From the NCBI GenBank assembly GCA_022641595.1, contig JALCDN010000016.1, forward strand, positions 1-33,275: 33,275 bases of DNA, given 5' to 3'. The stretch's first letter is position 1, and each line of letters opens with the position of its first letter. Shown here in pieces: positions 1 through 8,485 of this stretch. The stretch is from Ruminococcus sp. GTDB lineage: Bacteria > Bacillota > Clostridia > Oscillospirales > Ruminococcaceae. The position numbers and the translations under genes were made by a program. The notes under the pieces were generated by a model. The model made no database searches. It saw only the letters and a program-made list of their open reading frames with translations, and was not told where the DNA came from.

Positions 1-48
1 AAAATTAAGCCTTTTGAATTATGGAATTATAGGATTATCCCAAATTAA

Positions 49-366
49 AATCATCATCTTATTATTTCACAAGTCCATACGCCTGTATATATGTATACGT
101 TTAAAGGCAAATCATATGAAGTGAAAAGCCATTTTTCTTCAAGTAATAGCTACTTTGGTATAGGAGATAAAATAAAAATTTATATTAATCCTAATTCTCC
201 TGAAAAACTGTACAGTCCAGTAGAAAGAAGAAAAAGCTTCCTAATTGATTGCAGATTATTAGCAATACCACTTTTTTACCTTGTTTTTACAGCGGTATCT
301 GTTTATAAGCTAAAGCATGGTGGCAAAGAAATTCTTATTTTATTATTACAGAAAATAATAAAATAA
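49..366 (+). pseudogene. DUF3592-like protein, N-terminally truncated remnant
   Basis: The reading frame open from about position 49 (in-frame stop at 46-48) has a tyrosine- and glycine-rich start resembling the conserved strand of DUF3592 proteins (pattern Y-TF-x-GK-x-YEVKS). A segment with GIGDKIKIYINPNSPEKLY follows, typical of the same family, then one hydrophobic helix near residues 53-68 counted from the ATG at 91. DUF3592 proteins normally carry another membrane segment before this domain, which is missing here. The ATG at 91 lies inside the conserved strand and has no ribosome binding site. I read it as the 3' part of a broken gene, although a short functional protein or a frameshift just outside the window cannot be excluded. 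Function unknown. Confidence 0.45.
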
Positions 367-609
367 GAATCTTTATACAGGTGCGTTTAAGAAAAGAATC
401 TATATTTGAAATATTTTTGATAAACGCAATTATAAGGTGTAGTGGCAGCTTTTCGAGGTGCCATATAGTATAAGTTCATCTATTAAATCAGATATTATAA
501 AAGTACCCACACAAGTATGCTTGAAATTAAGCCAGATAATAATTGTGATTTAATTTAATTGTTAGTTCGCATCCATATCTTGGTAACCTATAGCAATAAC
601 AAAATGAAA
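367..609. other. Intergenic stretch without recognisable gene
   Basis: An AT-rich region between the DUF3592 remnant and the hairpin before the cardiolipin synthase gene. I see no open frame with a ribosome binding site, no tRNA-like fold and no copy of the repeat family found elsewhere in the window. Confidence 0.5.
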
Positions 610-640
610 GGATCAGCTTATATAGGCTGATCCCATATTT
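610..640. terminator. Hairpin terminator between DUF3592 remnant and cls
   Basis: A perfect 8 bp stem pairs GGATCAGC (610-617) with GCTGATCC (626-633), with an 8-nt loop. A T-rich tract follows on the plus strand (637-643) and a shorter T-rich run on the minus strand. It can end transcripts from either side. The minus-strand cls gene stops about 50 bp away, so it most likely serves as the cls terminator. Confidence 0.6.
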
Positions 641-681
641 TTTATGAACTTTTACCATTTCTGAAAACAAGAAGAATATTT

Positions 682-2217
682 TTATAGCATAGGTGCAAAA
701 ATATTCAAAAGCCAGCCGGCGATTTTCTTACGCAAAGGAAGCTTTTTGCAGTCATCAATAGAAATTTGTTGTGATAGAGCCTGTGTTTCGAGAAAATCGT
801 CTTTAATATCTGCAACGACAGAGCTTTGATAGAGTAGGCAGGCACATTCATAGTGGAGGTAAAGGCTTCTGTAGTCGAGATTTATTGTGCCTATAACAGC
901 CCTTGCGTCATCTGAAACGAAGCTTTTTGCGTGAATGAAGCCGGGTGTGTACTCAAAGATTTTCACGCCTGCTTCTATAAGGAGTGGATAGTAAGTCCAC
1001 GCAATCATATAAACATACCATTTATCGGGAATATGTGGAGTAATGATACGAACATCAATGCCTTTTTTTGCGGCAAGCTGTAAAGCGGTAAGCATTTCGT
1101 TGTCAAGTATGAGGTAAGGGGTAGTGATGTAGACATATTTTTTTGCATTGTTGATTATATCGAGGTAGACCATTTTTCCGACGTTTTCCTTATCGAGAGG
1201 GGAGTCGGAGTAAGGCTGAACGAAGCCATCGCTTTCAAAATCGCAGATTGTGCGATATTTAGGGATAAATGTTTCATAGTCGCTGATTTTAGGTTCATAC
1301 AGCGCCCATAGTTGAAGGAACATAACAGTGTAGTTCCAGACAGCGTCGCCACGCAGCATAATAGCAGTGTCTTTCCAGTGACCGAAGCGTTCGATTCGGT
1401 TGATGTATTCATCAGCAAGGTTAGTGCCGCCTGTGAAAGCTGTATGACCATCTATGACGACAATTTTTCTGTGGTCACGGTTATTTTGTATTGATGATAA
1501 AAAAGGTGTAAATCTATTGAATATTCTGCATTTTACGCCGTTTTCCTTAAGTTTGTCGAAAGCCTTTGACGGCATATTGAGCTGAGTTCCGATACCGTCA
1601 TACATAAAGCGGATTTCAACACCGTGCTTTGCTTTATCAATAAGTATTTCCGAAATAGTGTCGAACATATAGCCTTCTGAAATAATAAAGAATTCCATAA
1701 ATATAAAGCTTTCGGCTTTTTTGAGTTCCTGTACAAGAGCTTCAAATTGCAGTTCACCGACAGAGAAGTATCTGACGCAGGTTCTTTTGTAAATTGGGAA
1801 AGGACCGTATTTGTTGATATATTTTGCAAGATTTGCAGTTGAAGGGCTTTGAATTTCGAGTTCTGAAATTATGTCCTGATTTTGCAAAAGGAAGTTTTTT
1901 GAGTAGTCGATGCTGCTGTTCTGACGTTTTGTAAAAATTATTTTGCCTATCTGAGTCTGAACGAAAACATAAGCCAGACCTCCGAAAAGAGGAAGAATGT
2001 CGATTGCAATTATCCATGCGAGCTTGTATGATGGGTTATCATTCTGATTTGTTATATAAACGATAAGAATAATATCAAGTATCAGAATACCAGCGTATAC
2101 CAGGTAATAGCGGTTGCCGAGTTTCCATATGCTGAAGCAGAAGAAGAAGATTTGTACAAGAAGTAGGAAAACGAACATAAAGTATCTGCTGAAAATTTTG
2201 CCTAATATTTTTTTCAA
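682..2217 (-). CDS. cls: Cardiolipin synthase (phospholipase D family)
   Basis: Predicted to condense two phosphatidylglycerol molecules into cardiolipin and glycerol at the cytoplasmic membrane. From the TTG start chosen here the product has 511 residues, usual for bacterial Cls. Two or three hydrophobic segments occupy roughly residues 8-85. Two HKD motifs of the phospholipase D superfamily follow: HRK near residue 249 with downstream GGTNLADEY, and HAK near residue 429 with GTINLDYRS. The start at 2217 is set by an AGAGGTGATA ribosome binding site 3-10 bases upstream. The frame is open further upstream to an ATG at 2361, but that extension overlaps the divergent thioesterase gene and lacks a ribosome binding site. 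The gene stands alone, divergent from the thioesterase, with a hairpin terminator at 610-640. Confidence 0.93.
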   Translation of the reverse strand: MKKILGKIFSRYFMFVFLLLVQIFFFCFSIWKLGNRYYLVYAGILILDIILIVYITNQNDNPSYKLAWIIAIDILPLFGGLAYVFVQTQIGKIIFTKRQNSSIDYSKNFLLQNQDIISELEIQSPSTANLAKYINKYGPFPIYKRTCVRYFSVGELQFEALVQELKKAESFIFMEFFIISEGYMFDTISEILIDKAKHGVEIRFMYDGIGTQLNMPSKAFDKLKENGVKCRIFNRFTPFLSSIQNNRDHRKIVVIDGHTAFTGGTNLADEYINRIERFGHWKDTAIMLRGDAVWNYTVMFLQLWALYEPKISDYETFIPKYRTICDFESDGFVQPYSDSPLDKENVGKMVYLDIINNAKKYVYITTPYLILDNEMLTALQLAAKKGIDVRIITPHIPDKWYVYMIAWTYYPLLIEAGVKIFEYTPGFIHAKSFVSDDARAVIGTINLDYRSLYLHYECACLLYQSSVVADIKDDFLETQALSQQISIDDCKKLPLRKKIAGWLLNIFAPML

Positions 2218-2229
2218 GATTATCACCTC

Positions 2230-2258
2230 TTTAAAAGACGGGTTGAATGTGATATAAT
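2230..2258 (+). promoter_or_regulatory. Candidate promoter for the thioesterase gene
   Basis: A perfect TATAAT -10 box lies at 2253-2258, 25 bases before the ATG at 2283. The -35 position 17 bases upstream holds only TTTAAA, so the -10 box carries the call. It sits in the divergent gap between cls and the thioesterase. Confidence 0.45.
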
Positions 2259-2282
2259 GGGTAATGAGAAAGGAAGCGGTTA

Positions 2283-2708
2283 ATGGTGAGTAAAGCATTT
2301 GAATATGAACGTAAGGTATATTATTATGAAACAGATAAGATGGGAGTGATGCATCACTCAAATTATATCAGGCTGTTTGAGGAAGCGAGAGTTGCATTTC
2401 TTGAAAATGCAGGACTTCCGTACAGCAGTCTTGAAGCGTGTGGACTTATGAGTCCGGTAATATCTGTGCAATGCCGTTATATGAGTCCACTTTCGTTTGA
2501 TGAGAAATTTGTGGTTGAAACGCAGATAGATTCATTTAACGGTTTCAGATTTGAGATAACATATAAGATAAAGAGCAGGAATTCCGGCAAACTTTGTGCG
2601 GAGGGAAATTCTCAGCACTGCTTTACGAATAAAGCCATGAAACCCATTCGGATTAAGAATAATTATCGTGAGATATACGATTTGTTTGAAAGCTGCTGTA
2701 ATGACTAA
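2283..2708 (+). CDS. Acyl-CoA thioesterase, YbgC/4HBT hotdog family
   Basis: A 141-residue single-domain hotdog protein predicted to hydrolyse an acyl-CoA thioester; the substrate cannot be read from sequence. The family signature is clear at residues 13-32: Y-x-E-T-D-K-M-G-V-M-H-H-S-N-Y-I-R-L-F-E, with the conserved Asp, His and downstream EEAR stretch of the 4-hydroxybenzoyl-CoA thioesterase group. The length is normal for the family, which usually forms tetramers. The ATG at 2283 follows a GAAAGGAAG ribosome binding site. The gene stands alone: divergent from cls, and convergent with uvrA with only 24 bp between the stops. I see no convincing terminator in that gap, so transcripts may overlap. 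Confidence 0.85.
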   Translation: MVSKAFEYERKVYYYETDKMGVMHHSNYIRLFEEARVAFLENAGLPYSSLEACGLMSPVISVQCRYMSPLSFDEKFVVETQIDSFNGFRFEITYKIKSRNSGKLCAEGNSQHCFTNKAMKPIRIKNNYREIYDLFESCCND

Positions 2709-2732
2709 AGGAATCTATATTAGAACAAGTTC

Positions 2733-5558
2733 TTATTCAAGGTAAGGCTTGAGGTATTTGCCTGTATATGAATTTTCGCATTGAGCGATTTGTTCAGGGG
2801 TGCCTGTTGCAACGATCATACCGCCGCCGTCGCCTCCCTCAGGACCTAAGTCGATGATGTGGTCAGCAACCTTTATGACATTAAGGTTGTGCTCGATGAC
2901 GAGAACTGTGTTTCCGTTATCGGTAAGTTTATGGAGAACCTCTATAAGCTTATGGACATCGGCTGTATGAAGACCGGTTGTAGGTTCGTCAAGAATATAG
3001 ATGGTTTTACCCGTAGCACGTTTTGATAGTTCTGTTGAAAGCTTTACACGCTGAGCTTCGCCACCTGAAAGAGTTGTTGCAGGCTGACCTATTTTGATGT
3101 ATCCGAGACCGACTTCTTTAAGTGTTTTAAGTTTTCTTGAAATTTTTGGCAGATGTTCAAAAAATTCAACACCCTCATCGACTGTCATTTCGAGGACATC
3201 ATGAATAGATTTGCCTTTGTAGTGTACTTCAAGTGTTTCACGGTTATAACGTTTGCCTTTACAGACTTCGCATGGAGCGTAAATATCAGGTAGAAAATGC
3301 ATTTCTATTTTTATGATGCCATCTCCCTCGCACGCCTCACAGCGACCGCCTCTGACGTTGAATGAAAAACGACCGCTTGTATAGCCTCTTGCCTTGGCAT
3401 CGGCAGTCTGAGCGAAAAGGTCACGGATATCTGTAAATACACCTGTATATGTTGCAGGATTTGAGCGAGGCGTACGACCGATAGGTGACTGGTCAATATT
3501 GATAACCTTGTCCAGAAATTCTATGCCTTCCATTTTATCAAAATGACCGCATTTGATTCTTGCACGGTTGAGCTTGCAGGCAAGGTGTTTATAGATGATT
3601 TCGTTGACAAGTGATGATTTGCCTGAACCGGAAACACCTGTTACGCATACAAGCTCACCAAGAGGTATATCGACAGTAACGTTTTTGAGATTGTGTTCAC
3701 AAGCACCTGTTATATGGAGGAAATTTCCGTTTCCCTGACGTCTTTGTTTTGGAACGGGAATTTTTTTTCTGCCGCTAAGGTACTGACCTGTAATAGATTC
3801 CTTGCATTTAAGAAGCTTATCGACAGTACCGGCAAAGACGACATTACCGCCGTTTACTCCAGCTCCCGGACCGATATCGACGATGTAGTCGGCAGCAAGC
3901 ATAGTGTCATCATCATGTTCAACGACAATAAGGGTGTTTCCGATATCACGCAAACGTTTCATAGTAGCGATAAGCTTGTCGTTATCACGCTGGTGAAGAC
4001 CAATACTTGGCTCATCGAGGATATATAGGACACCCATAAGCGAAGAACCAATCTGAGTGGCAAGTCTTATTCTCTGACTTTCGCCGCCGGAAAGAGTACC
4101 TGCCGAGCGTGAAAGGTTTAGGTATTCAAGACCTACGCTTTTAAGGAATCCGAGACGCTCACGGATTTCCTTGATAATCTGAGCACCGATGAACTGTTCA
4201 CGTTCGGTGAGTTTAAGACTGTTGAAGAAGTCAAGGCAGTCACGAACCGAAAGCTCAGTCAGGTCACTTATATTGATACCGCCTACAGTTACAGCAAGGC
4301 TTTCCTTTTTAAGACGTTTTCCATTACATTCAGGACATTCGATTTCGCTCATATAGCTCTGAATGTCGTCCTTTGAGTACTCACTTGTTGTTTCCTTGTA
4401 GCGACGTTCGAGGTTATTTACAACGCCTTCAAACGGAGCATTGTAGTTGCCTCCGCCAAGGCTTTGCGGTCTGTGGAGTTTAAGTGGCTTACCGCCTGTA
4501 CCGTAGAGGAAGATGTCGGTGATTTTTTTTGGAATTTCGCCGATAGGTGTATCAAGAGAGATATTATACTCCTCAGCGATTGCATTGTAGTACATCATAG
4601 CTATTGATGAATCGTCAAGACTGTTCCAGCCGGAAGCCTTGATAGCTCCCTGACGGATGCTAAGGTCTTTATTTGGTATAATAAGCTCAGGGTCAACCTT
4701 CTGAAAAACGCCGAGACCTGTACAGTGAGGGCAGGCACCAAAAGGATTGTTGAAAGAGAACATTCTTGGAGCAAGCTCTTCGATGCTTATATTATGCTCA
4801 GGGCAGGCATAGTTCTGTGAAAAGAGCATAGGTTCACTGCCGACAATATCGACCATTACAAGACCGCCTGTCAGTGCGAAAACGGTTTCAAGGCTGTCAG
4901 TAAGGCGTGATTTAATAGAGTCCTTGACAACAAGACGGTCAACTACAATTTCGATGTTATGTTTTTTATTTTTTTCCATAACTATTTCTTCTGAGAGGTC
5001 ATAAATGATGCCATCGACTCTTACACGGACATAGCCGCTTTTTCTTGCTTGTTCAAGTTCCTTGTTGTACTGACCTTTTCTTCCTCTTACAATTGGGGCA
5101 AGGAGTTGTATTTTTGTGCCTTCGGGAAGTTCAGTGATTTTATCGACAATCTGGTCAATAGTCTGCTGAGTTATCTCACGTCCGCATTCAGGGCAGTGAG
5201 GAATACCGATTCTTGCGTAAAGCAGTCTTAGGTAGTCATATATTTCGGTAACTGTTCCTACAGTTGACCGAGGGTTTTTTGAAGTAGTTTTCTGGTCTAT
5301 TGAAATAGCAGGGGAGAGACCTTCAATGCTGTCAACGTCTGGTTTTTCCATTTGACCGAGAAACATTCTTGCATAAGAAGAAAGGCTTTCTACATATCTT
5401 CTCTGACCGTCGGCATAAATTGTGTCAAAAGCCAGAGATGACTTGCCGGAACCTGAAAGACCTGTCATAACGATGAGCTTGTCACGAGGCAGAGTGATGT
5501 CAATATTTTTAAGGTTGTGTTCTCTTGCACCTTTTATAACGATTTCATTTGAAGACAT
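2733..5558 (-). CDS. uvrA: UvrABC excinuclease subunit A
   Basis: Damage-sensing ATPase of nucleotide excision repair, acting as a dimer that loads UvrB on damaged DNA. The 941-residue length matches the family. Visible features in order are: first Walker A (GLSGSGKSS, near residue 33); a Cys pair CPEC with HC around residues 121-125; the CPHC zinc module near residue 276; the ABC signature [12 protein letters not shown] near residue 487; the second Walker A (GVSGSGKSS, near residue 638); the CEAC...CEVC zinc finger near 736-763; and a second [11 protein letters not shown] signature near 825. The start at 5558 has an AAGGAT site upstream. It lies downstream of uvrB on the same strand with a 218 bp gap that contains a repeat element, so the two are probably one unit with an insertion between them. 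Confidence 0.97.
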   Translation of the reverse strand: MSSNEIVIKGAREHNLKNIDITLPRDKLIVMTGLSGSGKSSLAFDTIYADGQRRYVESLSSYARMFLGQMEKPDVDSIEGLSPAISIDQKTTSKNPRSTVGTVTEIYDYLRLLYARIGIPHCPECGREITQQTIDQIVDKITELPEGTKIQLLAPIVRGRKGQYNKELEQARKSGYVRVRVDGIIYDLSEEIVMEKNKKHNIEIVVDRLVVKDSIKSRLTDSLETVFALTGGLVMVDIVGSEPMLFSQNYACPEHNISIEELAPRMFSFNNPFGACPHCTGLGVFQKVDPELIIPNKDLSIRQGAIKASGWNSLDDSSIAMMYYNAIAEEYNISLDTPIGEIPKKITDIFLYGTGGKPLKLHRPQSLGGGNYNAPFEGVVNNLERRYKETTSEYSKDDIQSYMSEIECPECNGKRLKKESLAVTVGGINISDLTELSVRDCLDFFNSLKLTEREQFIGAQIIKEIRERLGFLKSVGLEYLNLSRSAGTLSGGESQRIRLATQIGSSLMGVLYILDEPSIGLHQRDNDKLIATMKRLRDIGNTLIVVEHDDDTMLAADYIVDIGPGAGVNGGNVVFAGTVDKLLKCKESITGQYLSGRKKIPVPKQRRQGNGNFLHITGACEHNLKNVTVDIPLGELVCVTGVSGSGKSSLVNEIIYKHLACKLNRARIKCGHFDKMEGIEFLDKVINIDQSPIGRTPRSNPATYTGVFTDIRDLFAQTADAKARGYTSGRFSFNVRGGRCEACEGDGIIKIEMHFLPDIYAPCEVCKGKRYNRETLEVHYKGKSIHDVLEMTVDEGVEFFEHLPKISRKLKTLKEVGLGYIKIGQPATTLSGGEAQRVKLSTELSKRATGKTIYILDEPTTGLHTADVHKLIEVLHKLTDNGNTVLVIEHNLNVIKVADHIIDLGPEGGDGGGMIVATGTPEQIAQCENSYTGKYLKPYLE

Positions 5559-5609
5559 TAAAATTCACGATCCTTTTTGAAATGTGGAAAATTTAAATAT
5601 AAGGGTGCT

Positions 5610-5755
5610 TCTAAAAACTTGTTTGATTAAGGAGAAAGCAGACAGGTGCGATAACTTCAAGAAAATATTCCGAAAGCGTGGTTGTTACACGCCGATGAAA
5701 GTTGAAGCAGCAGATTTTCGTGCATAGCTGTTTTTTCTCAAAAGGAGTTTTTAGA
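5610..5755 (+). repeat. Inverted-repeat element, copy A (MITE-like)
   Basis: The core is 146 bp, with ends TCTAAAAACT (5610-5619) and the complementary AGTTTTTAGA (5746-5755). The match between the two ends continues imperfectly for about 40 bases, so the RNA could fold into one long hairpin. The reverse complement of 5719-5756 matches 7999-8036 at 37 of 38 positions, and the centre (TTCCGAAAGCGTG, 5668-5680) is also shared with that copy. It lies in the uvrB-uvrA gap. No open frame with a ribosome binding site is present, so it fits a small non-autonomous mobile repeat or a dispersed regulatory hairpin. Confidence 0.8.
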
Positions 5756-5776
5756 GGGCCAATAAAAACTTATAGG

Positions 5777-7738
5777 CTATTCTCCTTTAATTTCCTTAAT
5801 TTTATCACGCAAATAAGCGGCGTGTTCAAACTCAAGCATTTTAGCGGCTGTACGCATTTCTTCGGTAAGCTTGGAAATAAGTTCTTTTTTCTCATTTGGA
5901 GCAAGTCGTCTGACTTTAGTTTTCTCCTCGACTTTTTCTTTTGATGTAATCTCAAGAACGTTTCTTACTTCTTTGATGATAGTTTTTGGAGTAATACCGT
6001 GTTCCTTGTTATACTGCATCTGAATGGAGCGACGGCGTTCGGTTTCGGTGATAGCTTTTTCCATAGAACCTGTAACGCAGTCTGCGTACATAATGACCTG
6101 ACCTTTGCTGTTTCTTGCAGCACGGCCGACAGTCTGAATGAGGGAGGTTTCACTTCGCAGGAAACCTTCTTTGTCAGCGTCAAGTATTGCGACAAGAGAG
6201 ACCTCTGGTATATCGAGACCTTCTCTTAGAAGGTTTATACCTATAAGTACGTCAAATTCGCCGTTTCTGAGATCACGGATAATTTCCATTCTTTCGATAG
6301 TATCAATATCCGAGTGTAGATATTTTACTCTGACGCCGATATTTTCATAGTAAGCGGTAAGGTCTTCAGCCATTTTTTTGGTAAGTGTAGTAACAAGAAC
6401 TCTTTCATTTTGTGATGCACGGGTATTGATTTCGGAAAGCAGGTCATCAATCTGTCCTTCTGTAGGTTTAACGATGATTTCGGGGTCTATAAGACCTGTA
6501 GGTCTTATGACCTGTTCAACAATTTTATTGGTTTTCTCACGTTCAATTTTTCCGGGAGTTGCACTGACGTAGATAGCAGTATTAATATGTGCATTAAATT
6601 CCTCAAAATTCAGGGGGCGGTTATCGTAAGCACTTGGAAGTCTGAAGCCGTAATCAACAAGAGTAGTTTTTCTTGCATGGTCGCCGGCATACATTGCACC
6701 TACCTGTGGGAGCGTGACATGGCTTTCGTCAACGATAAGGAGAAAATCTTTTGGAAAGTGGTCAAGAAGTGTCATAGGGGTACTGCCTTCCGGCCGTCTT
6801 GCCAGAACTCTTGAATAATTTTCGATACCGCTGCAAAAGCCCACTTCTCTGAGCATTTCCATATCATAATGTGTACGTTGAGAGATTCTCTGAGCCTCAA
6901 TAAGTTTATGGTTAGCGTTAAAGAAATCGATACGTTCGGCAAGTTCCTGGTCGATATCCTTTAGAGCCTCTTCAATTTTTTCGTCACCAACAACATAGTG
7001 AGAAGCAGGGAATATTGCAGCGTGTGACATAGTTGCTTTAATTTCGCCTGTAACTACATTTATTTCAGAAATTCTGTCAATTTCGTCGCCGAAATATTCT
7101 ACACGGATAGCGGAATCATCAGAGCGTGATGGAAAGATTTCGATAACGTCGCCTCTTACTCTGAATTTATTTCTTGAAAAGTCGATATCATTTCGTTCGT
7201 ATCTTATTTTGATAAGTTCGTCAATAAGCTGTTGACGAGGTTTTTCAGCACCCTGTCTTATAGAAACCGTCATACTTCTGTACTCTTCCGGGCTGCCGAG
7301 AGAATATATGCAGGAAACGCTTGAAACGATGATAACGTCCTTGCGTTCGGCGAGAGCTGAGGTAGCAGAATGACGCAGTTTGTCGATTTCGTTGTTTATA
7401 GAGGAGTCTTTTTCAATATAGCTGTCTGTGCTTGGAATATAGGCTTCTGGCTGGTAGTAATCGTAGTATGATACAAAGTATTCAACAGCGTTGTGCGGAA
7501 AGAATTCCTTGAATTCCGAGCATAGCTGAGCGGCGAGAATTTTATTATGAGCGAGAACGAGAGTAGGCTTGTTGATTTTTGCGATGACATTAGCCATAGT
7601 AAAAGTTTTGCCTGAACCGGTAACTCCAAGAAGAATCTGTTCTTTTTCGCCGTTTTTTATTCCGTCGCACAGAGCCTGAATAGCTTGTGGCTGGTCACCT
7701 GCTGGTTTATATTGTGAGACAAGTTCAAATGAATCCAT
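5777..7738 (-). CDS. uvrB: UvrABC excinuclease subunit B
   Basis: Helicase-like subunit of nucleotide excision repair that verifies damage and recruits UvrC. The 653-residue length is typical. Walker A GVTGSGKT lies near residue 39. The aromatic beta-hairpin that clamps DNA ([16 protein letters not shown]) is near residue 91, and DESH (Walker B) is near 337. The helicase motifs SATPG and QTVGRAARN come later, and a UVR domain for UvrA/UvrC contact occupies the last ~35 residues ([25 protein letters not shown]). The ATG at 7738 has a CGGAG site. The gene is preceded by an unusually long divergent intergenic region and followed by uvrA. It is flanked on both sides by copies of the same repeat, A at 5610-5755 and B at 8000-8141, in opposite orientations. 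Confidence 0.97.
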   Translation of the reverse strand: MDSFELVSQYKPAGDQPQAIQALCDGIKNGEKEQILLGVTGSGKTFTMANVIAKINKPTLVLAHNKILAAQLCSEFKEFFPHNAVEYFVSYYDYYQPEAYIPSTDSYIEKDSSINNEIDKLRHSATSALAERKDVIIVSSVSCIYSLGSPEEYRSMTVSIRQGAEKPRQQLIDELIKIRYERNDIDFSRNKFRVRGDVIEIFPSRSDDSAIRVEYFGDEIDRISEINVVTGEIKATMSHAAIFPASHYVVGDEKIEEALKDIDQELAERIDFFNANHKLIEAQRISQRTHYDMEMLREVGFCSGIENYSRVLARRPEGSTPMTLLDHFPKDFLLIVDESHVTLPQVGAMYAGDHARKTTLVDYGFRLPSAYDNRPLNFEEFNAHINTAIYVSATPGKIEREKTNKIVEQVIRPTGLIDPEIIVKPTEGQIDDLLSEINTRASQNERVLVTTLTKKMAEDLTAYYENIGVRVKYLHSDIDTIERMEIIRDLRNGEFDVLIGINLLREGLDIPEVSLVAILDADKEGFLRSETSLIQTVGRAARNSKGQVIMYADCVTGSMEKAITETERRRSIQMQYNKEHGITPKTIIKEVRNVLEITSKEKVEEKTKVRRLAPNEKKELISKLTEEMRTAAKMLEFEHAAYLRDKIKEIKGE

Positions 7739-7999
7739 ATTAAACTCCGATCTTAAAGTGGTTCAAATATTGATTGGGCATCTAACCCGTGAATATTTTA
7801 TGTGCAGAATAAAATTCAAAAGCTTAGGGATAAAAGCACAGTAATACTGGCGTATTGCAAGTTTTTCTGATGACAGATTCAGGCTTTTAGGCAAGCAGAA
7901 AAATTCAGGAGATAGTTGTCACATCAATAAGGCCATCTTTAAGGCAATGCAGCACAATTTTTGCAGTGCCGAAAGCACGCTTTTTACATTACTGGCATC
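7739..7999. other. Proximal uvrB leader, no gene seen
   Basis: I see no convincing coding frame. The stretch contains a small palindrome (AATAC at 7843-7847 with GTATT at 7852-7856) and a CCGAAAGCACGC string (7969-7980) that resembles the centre of the neighbouring repeat copy B. It may be a decayed repeat or part of a structured leader RNA for uvrB; neither is shown by the sequence alone. Confidence 0.35.
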
Positions 8000-8141
8000 T
8001 CTAAAAACTCATTTTGAGAAAAAACAGCTATGCACGGCATTTGCTGTGTCAACCTCCCTCATAGTGACAGCACGCTTTCGGAAGGTTTCCTTGCAATTGC
8101 TGCACCTATTTGATTTTCCATTAATCAAACGAGTTTTTAGA
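8000..8141 (-). repeat. Inverted-repeat element, copy B (MITE-like)
   Basis: The core is 142 bp, bounded by TCTAAAAACT (8000-8009) and AGTTTTTAGA (8132-8141), in the opposite orientation to copy A. Its left arm (7999-8036) is nearly identical to the complement of copy A's right arm. Its right arm read on the minus strand (CTAAAAACTCGTTTGATTAA) matches copy A's left arm. The shared centre CTTTCGGAAGG lies at 8075-8085. It sits in the leader of uvrB and could fold as a long hairpin in either transcript. Confidence 0.8.
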
Positions 8142-8233
8142 GGTGTCCATTATGACTGAGTGAAAAAATTTTCATAGTAAAACAAGTTTTTTATTGATGG
8201 TGTTCTAAACAAATCAAAAAATATCACATTCTT

Positions 8234-8296
8234 ATTATACCATAATAATCTCATAAAATAAAGGGGGTATAACAAATTTTATCGAACATATTTTCT
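8234..8296 (-). promoter_or_regulatory. Candidate uvrB promoter region with LexA-box-like site
   Basis: On the minus strand there is a perfect TATAAT at 8239-8234, and a second extended -10 candidate (TGT followed by TATACC) at 8274-8266. Immediately upstream, 8283-8296 reads CGAACATATTTTCT, which fits 12 of 14 positions of the Bacillus SOS consensus CGAAC-RNRY-GTTYC. Neither -35 box is good. If used, the leader to the uvrB ATG would be about 490-530 nt long and include repeat copy B. The site is palindromic and could instead act on the divergent symporter. Confidence 0.35.
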
Positions 8297-8380
8297 TAAA
8301 AGTGAAATATATCTATACTTTTAATAGAATTTGTATATTTACTTAAATGAGTAAAATATGGTGATAAAGTAATAAATAGC

Positions 8381-8409
8381 TTGACAATGTGAAAAAAATA
8401 TGTTATACT
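8381..8409 (+). promoter_or_regulatory. Strong sigma-A type promoter for the symporter gene
   Basis: TTGACA (8381-8386) is a perfect -35 box and TATACT (8404-8409) a 5/6 -10 box, separated by the ideal 17 bases. The predicted start near 8416 gives a leader of about 70 bases to the chosen ATG at 8486. Confidence 0.85.
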
Positions 8410-8485
8410 TTAGAAGCTTTATCAGTTTAAAGCGTTATTGCTTTACGCAATTAAAGATAATATTTTTAAAGAAATGAGGATTATT

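Noticed and set aside
2709-2732. AGAAC/GTTCT inverted repeat between the converging thioesterase and uvrA genes as a terminator
   Set aside because: Only five base pairs with a 2-base loop and no T-tract.
3693-4028. A 111-codon plus-strand frame inside uvrA
   Set aside because: It is antisense to conserved UvrA motifs and has no independent support.
5702-5944. An 80-codon plus-strand frame from repeat copy A into the end of uvrB
   Set aside because: It is a Phe-rich antisense product without start signals.
7947-8159. A 70-codon plus-strand frame across repeat copy B
   Set aside because: It is produced by the repeat itself, has no ribosome binding site, and is not preserved in copies A or C.
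8398-8485. The ATG at 8438 as start of the symporter
   Set aside because: No ribosome binding site, and the extra 16 residues are not typical of the family; the ATG at 8486 has both.
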